24,682 nt of DNA, taken from IMG/VR virus record IMGVR_UViG_3300032069_000051, positions 1 through 24,682 of that record; one strand, written 5' to 3'. The translations under genes were made by a program, and so were the position numbers. The stretch comes from a virus. Below the pieces are notes generated by a model. The model had not been told where the DNA came from, made no database searches, and was given only the letters and a program-made list of their open reading frames with translations. Shown one piece after another: positions 6,201 to 12,686 of this stretch (within the stretch, counting starts at the first letter, position 1; each line of letters starts with the position of its first letter).

Positions 6201-7285
6201 TCCAACTCACTTTTACACTCTGGACATATCCACTGTCTATCATCTAGTTTCAAATCAGCATTGATATAACCACATACAGAGCATGTTTTGGAACTTGGAT
6301 AGAACATTGGTATCTTTCTAACTAGAACACCAGCTTCTTCCGCTTTGTATCCCAGTTTAGAAAGGAAACTAGACCATGAAGCATCCATAACTGACTTTGC
6401 TAAACTATGGTTTTTAGTCATACCTTTCACATTCAAATCTTCTACATATATCTTATCGTAATTATTAACTATGTTTCTACTCGCTTTGTGTAAGAAGTCG
6501 TTTCTCTGGTCTCTTATCTTCCTATGAGTCTTGGCTACTATCATTTTAGCTTTGTTCCTATTGTTAGAACCTTTGACTTTCCTTGACAACCTTCTCTGTC
6601 TTTTCTTAAGTACCTCTTCTGACTTTTGTAGATACCTTGGATTCTCTATCTTAGTACCATCACTTAAAGTAACAAAACTTTTTATACCTACATCTATCCC
6701 TACTTCTCTGTTAGTTTTTCTTTTCTTAATGTCTACATTCTTAATCACTGAAAAACATACATACCATCTGTCCAGTTCTCTCTTAACAGTACATGTCTTA
6801 ATTATGCCTTCTATATCCCTTGTTAACCTAATCTTAACACATCCTATCTTAGGTAGCTTAACCCTCTTGTTTTCAATTTTAACAGTACCTGTCGAGTATG
6901 TAAAACTATCATATCTATTCACTGACTTGAATCTAGGAAAACCAGCTTTGCCATTTCTCTTCTTAAGCCTGATAAAGAAATTTTGGAAGGCTCTATCTAC
7001 TCTATGCAAAACATCTACCAAACTCCAAGCATACACCTGTTTAAACTCTGGAAATTGTTCTTTAAAAGCAGGTAGTTCATATACTTGGTCATACCACCCC
7101 AAACTCTTCTTGCTCTGATTATAAGCTCGTATTCTCTGTTCTAATGCAGAATTATACAACTGATGACACAGATACAAAATCTGTTCTAACAACCTTTCCT
7201 GTTTCCTGGTTGGATACAGTCTGTACTTGTATGTCCTTCTTAGTTCCATCTTACACTTGGGGCATATTTTAGTTTTTTTATTCAT
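6107..7285 (-). CDS. tnpB: TnpB RNA-guided nuclease (IS200/IS605 accessory protein), 392 aa
   Basis: TnpB proteins are RuvC-like nucleases guided by an RNA from the element's right end. Here the first twelve codons (MNKKTKICPKCK) belong to the interrupted phage gene; the element-encoded part begins MELRRTYKYRLYPTRKQ. In the numbering from GTG 7288, the RuvC-I Asp lies in VGIDVGIKSF (D199), RuvC-II Glu in YVEDLNVKGM (E283) and RuvC-III Asp in ELDRDLNASI (D363/D365). The zinc finger cysteines are C336, C339, C355 and C358. Length and motifs are complete, so the nuclease is probably active. Translation starts at ATG 7285, or GTG 7288, overlapping the stop of the upstream gene (TGATG). The stop at 6107 overlaps the start of the downstream gene. 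Confidence 0.95.
   Translation of the reverse strand: MNKKTKICPKCKMELRRTYKYRLYPTRKQERLLEQILYLCHQLYNSALEQRIRAYNQSKKSLGWYDQVYELPAFKEQFPEFKQVYAWSLVDVLHRVDRAFQNFFIRLKKRNGKAGFPRFKSVNRYDSFTYSTGTVKIENKRVKLPKIGCVKIRLTRDIEGIIKTCTVKRELDRWYVCFSVIKNVDIKKRKTNREVGIDVGIKSFVTLSDGTKIENPRYLQKSEEVLKKRQRRLSRKVKGSNNRNKAKMIVAKTHRKIRDQRNDFLHKASRNIVNNYDKIYVEDLNVKGMTKNHSLAKSVMDASWSSFLSKLGYKAEEAGVLVRKIPMFYPSSKTCSVCGYINADLKLDDRQWICPECKSELDRDLNASINILQVGRGATEFKLGEVCQWTGQ
6130..6136 (-). promoter_or_regulatory. Shine-Dalgarno inside element right end, serving the downstream gene
   Basis: GGGGAGG on the minus strand lies 7 nt before ATG 6122. It is internal to the end of tnpB and is conserved as GGGGAG in the other right-end copies. 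The ATG opens a frame that crosses the element boundary into the interrupted gene, so the element supplies a replacement translation start. The ATG is conserved in the copies at 2525-2827 and 24612-24682 but is changed to AGG in the copy at 24511-24611. Confidence 0.6.
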
Positions 7286-8454
7286 CACTGGCTCACAAAG
7301 AGATTACGGAATAAGCTCCCTCTGGGGGAGGTTTTGAGTAAGACTGCCATGGGGAAATATGGCACCACCTGAACCGTTACGCTTCCCAGTTGACTGAACT
7401 CCCACTTAAACTTGGTCATCTGGTCCTGGATATGTGCCAGCAACTCAGCCAGCACAGTGTTCAATCTCGTAAAGTGGTCCAAGGTGTATTGAAACCCCTG
7501 ATCGCTGTAAGGCATCACATCGGTATCCACGGCGAAGAGCTTCTGGGACACCATGCCGACCACGGTCGCGCTGTTGATCAACAACTGCCCAAAGGTCTCA
7601 GGCCAGTTGTCCAACATAAAATTGGTCACAGGCGGGAACATGTTGACCTCATCCATCCCGCCCTGCAGGTAGTAAAATAGCTCAGCATCGGTGTATCCGA
7701 TGTTGCTTTTATCCGCAATCTTGACAGCCTTATCCATCTGCAGGCGCAGCCGGGGGAACCACTGGTAAACCGTATGGTTCAGCACCCAAAGCCAGCTGAT
7801 AGCAATGAATTGCTCACTCCCGGCATCGACCCCGTAGGACCACTGCAGCATGTATCTCTTAGGAGCGGAAGAGAACAGGTTCTGCGGAGGATAAACAGAA
7901 GGAAGGTCCACATAATAGACCCCGATAGCCTCCCGCTTAACCTGACCCTCCAGAAGACTGGCAGTATAGACAGTGTTCCCGCCGTCATCCGCTACGTTCA
8001 GACTGACCACCCCAGGGTCATAGGGCTGCCCGTCTTTGCTGATGAAGATTTTCGCCCGCTTGGGCACATTCTTCAAAGTGATAACGGTGGAGTCGGACCC
8101 TTCGGACCATATCCCGTCCTTGCATGCCCCAAAGCCAACGAAGTTGGCCGTGATCAACCCGACCTGAGTAGTCCCAAGTACGGTAAAGTTGTACCGTTGA
8201 GTGATGGAATTTACAGCCCCGCTTGCCTGCCAGGTCCAGTCATGTGACCAAGTCCCGGCCAAAGACCCTCCGGGTACAAAGTACTGCACGAAGAACCTTC
8301 CCGGAGCTGCCCGTTGTGGGGCCAGAGTTGCAACAGGACTTCCCAGAGGATCCCGGATGACAATGGGATCGATGTGAATGGGATCAAAGGACACCCCATT
8401 ATCGATGAAGGTAACCTCCAGAGTGGCAAGTTGATTTGGCCCAACTTCTAGCAT
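7285..8454 (-). CDS. Virion protein with Ig-like N-terminal region, 389 aa
   Basis: ATG 8454 overlaps the preceding stop (TGATG). The first 220 residues are beta-rich with the pattern of Ig-like or jelly-roll phage domains (LATLEVTFIDNGVSFDP, GRFFVQYFVPGGSLAGTW). The C-terminal 150 residues are more helical (RLRLQMDKAVKIADKS, FYYLQGGMDEVNMFPP, FTRLNTVLAELLAHIQDQM). No catalytic site or membrane anchor is seen. It lies midway between the capsid genes and the lysis-like genes, so neck, connector or tail-sheath-adjacent roles are possible. Its last codons overlap the 12 codons that feed tnpB, so it and the interrupted gene were once directly coupled. Family not recognised. Confidence 0.72.
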   Translation of the reverse strand: MLEVGPNQLATLEVTFIDNGVSFDPIHIDPIVIRDPLGSPVATLAPQRAAPGRFFVQYFVPGGSLAGTWSHDWTWQASGAVNSITQRYNFTVLGTTQVGLITANFVGFGACKDGIWSEGSDSTVITLKNVPKRAKIFISKDGQPYDPGVVSLNVADDGGNTVYTASLLEGQVKREAIGVYYVDLPSVYPPQNLFSSAPKRYMLQWSYGVDAGSEQFIAISWLWVLNHTVYQWFPRLRLQMDKAVKIADKSNIGYTDAELFYYLQGGMDEVNMFPPVTNFMLDNWPETFGQLLINSATVVGMVSQKLFAVDTDVMPYSDQGFQYTLDHFTRLNTVLAELLAHIQDQMTKFKWEFSQLGSVTVQVVPYFPMAVLLKTSPRGSLFRNLFVSQ

Positions 8455-8792
8455 CAGCTCACATCCTCGGATTCGTACAGCTGTATCTGCTCCACTTCGA
8501 TGTCGACTATATCAACAAAGTGTGGAGAACTCAGATTGATGAAAAAGGTATATTGCCCATAGTCGGGTGGTGCAAAGGGGAAGTAGTAAGACGCATTGAT
8601 ACGGTTGTAATATCCGACGAGAGTTACGTCAAAGTAGTAGTAGGAGTTGATGAAGGTGGTCCCATTCCAGTAATACCCATCGGAGTCCCTGGTTATTTGG
8701 CATTCCCCCACAATACTCTCTGGGACATTCCCATCCCCTTTAAGGACCAAAACCTTTATGTACTTCATTACATTCTTGTTAAAGAATATCAT
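8454..8792 (-). CDS. Hypothetical beta-rich protein, 112 aa
   Basis: I chose ATG 8792 (MIFFNKNVMKYIKVL) because AGGGGGAGCG lies directly before it and it avoids overlapping the upstream gene; an open frame extends to 8822. The protein is rich in Tyr, Phe, Ile and Asn with alternating patterns (FINSYYYFDVTLVGYYN), predicting a beta sandwich. The stop overlaps the next start. Probably a small virion component; no family recognised. Confidence 0.62.
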   Translation of the reverse strand: MIFFNKNVMKYIKVLVLKGDGNVPESIVGECQITRDSDGYYWNGTTFINSYYYFDVTLVGYYNRINASYYFPFAPPDYGQYTFFINLSSPHFVDIVDIEVEQIQLYESEDVS

Positions 8793-8800
8793 CGCTCCCC

Positions 8801-9412
8801 CTATACCGTCGCCATCCTGCAAATCCGGTAGTCGACATCCTGAGCTGTCTGGACTTTACCGATTTGGACAAGATGATTGAAGTTGATAAAGACAAAGCTG
8901 TAAGGGCGGTTCCAAGCAAAGCCCCCAATCTCATTATGCCCATTGGATAGGCTGGCCTGGCCGAGTGAGCCATCATAGTTGGTCCAGAACATAATCAAGG
9001 ATGCCCCATCCTCCATACCAAAAATTTCCACCGTGACCGTTGTGCCATCATCCTTCCGGCGTATGTCGCCAATGCTCACGCTGTAGGATTGATCCCAAAG
9101 AACAGGCAGTGCTATGACCGAAGGGGCACTAAAATTTCCCCCAATCTCGTTCATCACGAACAACGAAATTGGCATTGGTATGTGAATCCCAAAGAAGTTC
9201 AGCACAAAGGCATGGAGGTCAAGGACAATACCAACCGGCCCGGGGCCAACCGTAGCCCCAACCTCAATTATTGGGGGCGTGGGCCATTGGAGATACCCAA
9301 CAGCAAAGGCGTGGCAGGTGGCGTCAGCGGGAACATTATCTGCTTCTGCCTCGCCGGCGGTGCCGCCAACATACCTATCATAGTTGGTCAGTATGGGAAT
9401 GTCTATGGCCAT
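8801..9412 (-). CDS. Hypothetical structural protein, 203 aa
   Basis: ATG 9412 follows AAGGAGTGGG. The N-terminus MAIDIPILTNYDRYVGGTAGE leads into alternating hydrophobic stretches with many Gly and Pro, consistent with a beta-rich fold. The stretch ITMFGIHIPMP-like around residues 70-90 is hydrophobic (LHAFVLNFFGIHIPMP) but contains His and Pro and is not a convincing membrane span. It sits 13 nt after the 126-aa gene. The tail region (NRPYSFVFINFNHLVQIGKV) resembles the beta-rich neighbours. Role unknown; probably a virion surface or head-completion protein. Confidence 0.65.
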   Translation of the reverse strand: MAIDIPILTNYDRYVGGTAGEAEADNVPADATCHAFAVGYLQWPTPPIIEVGATVGPGPVGIVLDLHAFVLNFFGIHIPMPISLFVMNEIGGNFSAPSVIALPVLWDQSYSVSIGDIRRKDDGTTVTVEIFGMEDGASLIMFWTNYDGSLGQASLSNGHNEIGGFAWNRPYSFVFINFNHLVQIGKVQTAQDVDYRICRMATV

Positions 9413-9425
9413 CCCACTCCTTATC

Positions 9426-9806
9426 CTACTTTTGAGGCACAGCAGCTACAATTTCAATCACAGCTCCCGGAGGATTCCCCGTGTTCAAGATGTCAGTCGC
9501 GAAGCTGATGTACTGGCCAGGACCAAAGTTCAGGGGCTTTTCAAACCAGGAGTACTCACCGTTGACAGAGGCCGTCCACATAAGAGTTGTTTTCCCATCG
9601 GCCAAGTTCTTAACGGAGACAGACAGCGTCACGTTGGTCAGATCGTCATCCAGACAACGCATGCCAACACGAGTGATCTGGGACGGTATGGAATGATCCA
9701 AGTTGAAGAAGTCCATGAACTCATCCCCGGTGAAGTTGCCGTTCTTGGTAACCGCAAAGGTATCGAGAGACGTCCCTATTTGCTTTGGTAATTGACCCTG
9801 ACCCAT
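9426..9806 (-). CDS. Hypothetical beta-rich protein, 126 aa
   Basis: ATG 9806 lies behind AAGGGGGTAAC. It begins MGQGQLPKQIGTSLDTFAVT, then shows alternating hydrophobic/polar strands (NVTLSVSVKNLADGKTTLMW) and a Gly/Pro-rich loop (FGPGQYISFATDILNTG). No signal or membrane segment. Its size and composition resemble small phage head-surface proteins, but no family is recognised. It is separated from the upstream gene by 46 nt with no obvious signal. Confidence 0.65.
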   Translation of the reverse strand: MGQGQLPKQIGTSLDTFAVTKNGNFTGDEFMDFFNLDHSIPSQITRVGMRCLDDDLTNVTLSVSVKNLADGKTTLMWTASVNGEYSWFEKPLNFGPGQYISFATDILNTGNPPGAVIEIVAAVPQK

Positions 9807-9852
9807 GTTACCCCCTTAAGATTAACAATGAAAGTAACCCCTGAATTCTTCT

Positions 9853-10530
9853 TCATTTGGCCTCCTTCTTTTTGTCCTCGATCTTTTTCTTTGCCGCCCA
9901 AGCAATCACGCTCTTCCAAGCGCAGTTGCCTTTGATGTACTCCAAATCCATGGCCGTGAGGTTCATGAGGGAGAGTTGTTCGATGGCACTCTTGGCCTCC
10001 ATGCGGTTTCCCGCATCTTCGGCGCAGCTAGCTATGATCTGCATGACCCTGGGGTCCACATTGTCTTCAACCATTCCCGGAACATCAATATCCCCGGTCT
10101 GCACCTTGACCCCTTCTCCCTCATCCTTCTTGACCGTGTCTTCAGCCAAAGCCCGAGCATCCTCAGGAGAGGTTTGCACGATCTTGGACTGGGCCAGAGA
10201 GACCTTCTCATTGATGTTGTTAATCACCTGCTCAACAGTCTGTCCAGACTCCCGAGCGATGGTTTCCAGCATGGCCGTGTACTCTTCCTGGGTCAGCAAC
10301 CGGATCGCGGGCGGCGTTCTTTGCACCAAGGCCCGAACATCAGTTGACCTCTTGATCAGTTCCATTGGAATCCGGTTGGTGAGGCAGAGAGGCCGACGGT
10401 CATTTGGTAGGCTGAAAGGCACCACGTCACCATTCACGTCCTTGAAGGTTAAGCTGACAATCCCCCCAGACACGTTCTGAATGTATACCTCATCGTTGTT
10501 CCCCTTGAAATACTCGTTAATCGTTTGCAT
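9853..10530 (-). CDS. Possible short product from internal start (225 aa)
   Basis: ATG 10530 (MQTINEYFKG) is in frame with the 294-aa gene and is preceded by AGAGGAGGAAAGAAA, a stronger ribosome binding site than that of the long form. Either two proteins are made from one frame, or the upstream 69 codons were once a separate gene whose stop was lost. The protein beyond this point is the same as the C-terminal 225 residues of the long form. Confidence 0.45.
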   Translation of the reverse strand: MQTINEYFKGNNDEVYIQNVSGGIVSLTFKDVNGDVVPFSLPNDRRPLCLTNRIPMELIKRSTDVRALVQRTPPAIRLLTQEEYTAMLETIARESGQTVEQVINNINEKVSLAQSKIVQTSPEDARALAEDTVKKDEGEGVKVQTGDIDVPGMVEDNVDPRVMQIIASCAEDAGNRMEAKSAIEQLSLMNLTAMDLEYIKGNCAWKSVIAWAAKKKIEDKKKEAK

Positions 10531-10737
10531 TTTCTTTCCTCCTCTTTCTAAGTCTACAGTCCGATTTAATTGGATCATCGGAGGCTTCTCGCTGACGAAG
10601 GTGGCCTTTCCTTCCTTCACCAGAATCCGGGCCTTGCCCGGCCTGGTTGATTCCAGGAACTGCCAGTTCTTGTCCGTCACCAAGACATCTTTAGAGCCTC
10701 CACCCATCCCTATATCCTTAGCTAACTGGAGGGACAT
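9853..10737 (-). CDS. Head-module protein with possible internal start, 294 aa
   Basis: ATG 10737 lies behind AGAGGTGACTGAAA. The first 69 residues contain a small beta-like domain (KDVLVTDKNWQFLEST, ARILVKEGKATFVSEKP). After the internal Met at 10530 a second beta domain follows (EVYIQNVSGGIVSLTFKDVN), then a helical half with charged segments (EEYTAMLETIARESGQTVEQ) and a lysine-rich C-terminus (AAKKKIEDKKKEAK). No enzyme motif is visible. Location just after the major capsid gene suggests a head-completion or connector component. The region 119-160 mentions a TPPAIRLLTQEEYT linker. Family not recognised. Confidence 0.7.
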   Translation of the reverse strand: MSLQLAKDIGMGGGSKDVLVTDKNWQFLESTRPGKARILVKEGKATFVSEKPPMIQLNRTVDLERGGKKMQTINEYFKGNNDEVYIQNVSGGIVSLTFKDVNGDVVPFSLPNDRRPLCLTNRIPMELIKRSTDVRALVQRTPPAIRLLTQEEYTAMLETIARESGQTVEQVINNINEKVSLAQSKIVQTSPEDARALAEDTVKKDEGEGVKVQTGDIDVPGMVEDNVDPRVMQIIASCAEDAGNRMEAKSAIEQLSLMNLTAMDLEYIKGNCAWKSVIAWAAKKKIEDKKKEAK

Positions 10738-10852
10738 TTTCAGTCACCTCTGCCGCGGGGCAGGTAATTTTGTCCCTAGTCAGATTATTATTTTCACTGA
10801 CTGCCACCAGTATTTTGGTGGGGGTGTCCTCCTCCGAGTCCACCCCCACCAT
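10718..10852 (-). CDS. Possible 44-aa small protein between capsid and next gene
   Basis: ATG 10852 opens MVGVDSEEDTPTKILVAVS and ends at TAA 10718, overlapping the next gene's start by 20 nt. The ribosome binding site is weak (ACAGGTAAA). The start lies within the hairpin at 10817-10850, so structure might limit translation. Composition is plausible for a soluble small acidic protein, but with no homologue in mind it may be a chance frame. Confidence 0.3.
   Translation of the reverse strand: MVGVDSEEDTPTKILVAVSENNNLTRDKITCPAAEVTENVPPVS
10817..10850 (-). promoter_or_regulatory. Strong GC-rich hairpin after the major capsid gene
   Basis: GGTGGGGGTG at 10817-10826 pairs with CACCCCCACC at 10841-10850: ten perfect base pairs, nine of which involve or flank G:C runs, with a 14-nt loop. 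It lies 32 nt after the capsid stop in the longest gene-free stretch of the head module (10738-10881). No T-run follows on the minus strand, so it is not a standard intrinsic terminator. It may protect the 3' end of capsid mRNA, cause partial termination, or mask the small ORF start. Confidence 0.7.
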
Positions 10853-10881
10853 TTTACCTGTTGGGGAATTGTCAAAGAACC

Positions 10882-11937
10882 TTACTTGGTCCCCATTGCG
10901 ATGGCGCGGCTGTTGGCGATGCCCTGTCCGATTATCTCGTACTGGGCCACACCCTTCTTCAGCTCACCACGGACCAGGGTGTTGTAGGGTTCGCTCTGGA
11001 GAGCAAGACGCTCACCAAGACGTCCCAGGAAGCGGCCTTCGGTGATCGCGAATACGACTCCCGGAGGAACCACTTCTTCAACCCCGATACCGGCAGAGGT
11101 GATGATCTGGCCGTTCAGCACGTTCCCCACATAGCCAGCCAGGATCAGTTCCCTCTGGGTGACGAAGTCAACCTGAGTTGACATGGTCTTCACGATGTCA
11201 ACCAGCTCATGCCTGCTGATGACGAACTTGTCGCAGGTCAGACGCCATTTCTCAACCTGATACCGGATGTCTTCAAAGACGCCCAGGTTCAGGGTGGCGT
11301 AAGTGACCACGTCGTTGACGGTGCGCGAGGCTCTCATTAGAAGCTGAACCGCCCTGCGGTCCTCGCCCCTCATGATCTGCTGAGCCGCCCTGTCAACACC
11401 ACGGTCGAAGATATCCCAGTTCGCCTGCATGACGTCCAGGATATCGATCTCGACGAAAGCGGTGTTTTTCCACTCACCGGGGAAGACGTAGCGAGTTCTG
11501 AGCTGTGAGACGATGGTCTGGCCGTCGCCGGCGACCACCCAACCCAGAACGTCGATGTCCTTTGGGATCCTGAAGATGTCGCCCTGAGCAATCGCCTGGT
11601 AGTCGAGAACCTTACGGGACCATCCCGCGTAGTCCACGATCTTGTAGACGACTTCGCCCATCGTCTGGGCAATGACCTTCATTCCCTTGTCCGGATCCGT
11701 GGCGGCCGCCTGGAGCACCCTTTTCCTCACATCGGCCGAGAGAACTGACTCCCGGATGATGTTGGAGCGAGCGCTGGCAGCCTTGTCCAGAACGTTTCCG
11801 ACCTGAATGCCGGCGTCCTTCTGGTCGTAAGCGTTGAGTTCGCCTTTGGCGTCAAAGTGCTTGTCAACGTCCTCCCAAAGTTTCCCGGCCCGGCCTTCCG
11901 CGAATTCCCGATAGGGATTTCTGTTCGTAGTAACCAT
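10882..11937 (-). CDS. Major capsid protein, HK97-like, 351 aa
   Basis: ATG 11937 lies behind AAAGGAGGTAAGAG, the best ribosome binding site in the window, as expected for the most abundant virion protein. It follows portal, protease/scaffold and decoration genes in the usual order and has a fitting length. The N-terminal 60 residues are helical and charged (REFAEGRAGKLWEDVDKHF), like a scaffold-type delta region. Later segments alternate helices and strands (IVDYAGWSRKVLDYQAIAQG, YVFPGEWKNTAFVEIDILDV) and end in a beta-rich P-domain-like region (GIGVEEVVPPGVVFAITEG). No protease cleavage site can be assigned. The assignment rests on order and overall pattern, not a diagnostic motif. Confidence 0.82.
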   Translation of the reverse strand: MVTTNRNPYREFAEGRAGKLWEDVDKHFDAKGELNAYDQKDAGIQVGNVLDKAASARSNIIRESVLSADVRKRVLQAAATDPDKGMKVIAQTMGEVVYKIVDYAGWSRKVLDYQAIAQGDIFRIPKDIDVLGWVVAGDGQTIVSQLRTRYVFPGEWKNTAFVEIDILDVMQANWDIFDRGVDRAAQQIMRGEDRRAVQLLMRASRTVNDVVTYATLNLGVFEDIRYQVEKWRLTCDKFVISRHELVDIVKTMSTQVDFVTQRELILAGYVGNVLNGQIITSAGIGVEEVVPPGVVFAITEGRFLGRLGERLALQSEPYNTLVRGELKKGVAQYEIIGQGIANSRAIAMGTK

Positions 11938-11952
11938 TTTCTCTTACCTCCT

Positions 11953-12669
11953 TTACAGTGAGAGTTCGGCGCCCAGGAACGGGTCGCTCGCGGTTGGGAC
12001 GCTTTTCACAGCTCCAACTCTGACCAAAGTACCAGGATTGTTGCTGGTCAGATTGCCATCGCCGTTGTCGTACAGGGGGGCGTTGACCGAATAGGCCTTT
12101 GAGGTGTCGTACATCGTGGTGAAGATCAAGCAGTTCCCCTGAAAAACAACAGTATTCCCGGAACCGAAGGTCTCGTCGAGGTTGTTGCTGATTGGAAGGC
12201 CAACTTCCTCTTCGGCCTCTTCCATCGTCCGCTGGTAAGTATAGCTCACCAGAGCGGTCGTTCCGATGGTGCTTCCGCTTGCCTTGGTGATGGTGCCGTG
12301 GGTGTAATCAATGGTGTAATCATAAGGCCCAGGGGTAATGGGCCCCTCTGTGTAGAGAGTAGTCCCGGTCAGGTCGGTGACACGGACCGAAGTTGGTCCC
12401 GGAGGGGGAGCACCCTGGATGTTCGCCTTTTTCAGGCTCGCAGTCGATCCGACTGCGAATGACACTTGCTCCTTGATGGAGACATAGGTCATGGTCTGGA
12501 TGGCATTGATCCCGGCGATGCCGCGGATCACGTCCAGAGACCCACCCGCGGATCGGGCCCATCCCGTCGCGCCAAACTGGAGCAGAGCCCCTTCCTCAAA
12601 GTGAGTATTTGGGTCGACCGAATCAGTACCGAGTCTCCGTTCGATAACCATTCTCGTTCTGTCTAGCAT
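11953..12669 (-). CDS. Putative capsid decoration/stabilisation protein, 238 aa
   Basis: ATG 12669 follows CGAGGAGGTAGAACAA, and the stop lies 15 nt before the capsid gene start. Residues about 93-150 carry the phage Ig-like pattern: TSVRVTDLTGTTLYTEG, then YDYTIDYTHGTITKASG and ALVSYTYQR. This module is common in phage surface and tail proteins. The flanks are Gly/Ala/Thr-rich with no membrane segment. Decoration proteins are typically encoded directly before the major capsid gene, which supports the call. It could also be another minor head protein. Confidence 0.62.
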   Translation of the reverse strand: MLDRTRMVIERRLGTDSVDPNTHFEEGALLQFGATGWARSAGGSLDVIRGIAGINAIQTMTYVSIKEQVSFAVGSTASLKKANIQGAPPPGPTSVRVTDLTGTTLYTEGPITPGPYDYTIDYTHGTITKASGSTIGTTALVSYTYQRTMEEAEEEVGLPISNNLDETFGSGNTVVFQGNCLIFTTMYDTSKAYSVNAPLYDNGDGNLTSNNPGTLVRVGAVKSVPTASDPFLGAELSL

Positions 12670-12686
12670 TTGTTCTACCTCCTCGT

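Larger units (their letters stand above)
6071..7249 (-). mobile_element. IS200/IS605-type TnpB-only element (about 1.18 kb)
   Basis: The right boundary (lower coordinate) is set by the conserved terminus CGGAGTCTCTC shared with the copies at 2525, 24511 and 24612. The left boundary is set by loss of similarity to the deleted copy immediately upstream of the tnpB sequence ATGGAACT. No TnpA gene is present, so movement would need a transposase in trans. The subterminal palindrome TCTCAATTGAGA in the right end fits the hairpins of this group. The element is AT-rich compared with the flanking head genes, suggesting recent arrival. It is flanked by the 9-bp sequence CCATCTTAC on both sides, unusual for this group. 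Confidence 0.85.

Noticed and set aside
6071-7285. Functional Y1 transposase partner (TnpA)
   Set aside because: No HUH-type frame is present near either TnpB copy or elsewhere in the window.
10817-10850. Intrinsic terminator of the capsid operon
   Set aside because: The stem is strong but no U-run follows on the minus-strand transcript, and genes continue in the same direction.
10855-10875. TTGACA-like promoter upstream of the 44-aa frame
   Set aside because: TTGACA is present on the minus strand, but the best -10 match (TAAAAT) is only 13 nt away, too short for a normal spacer.
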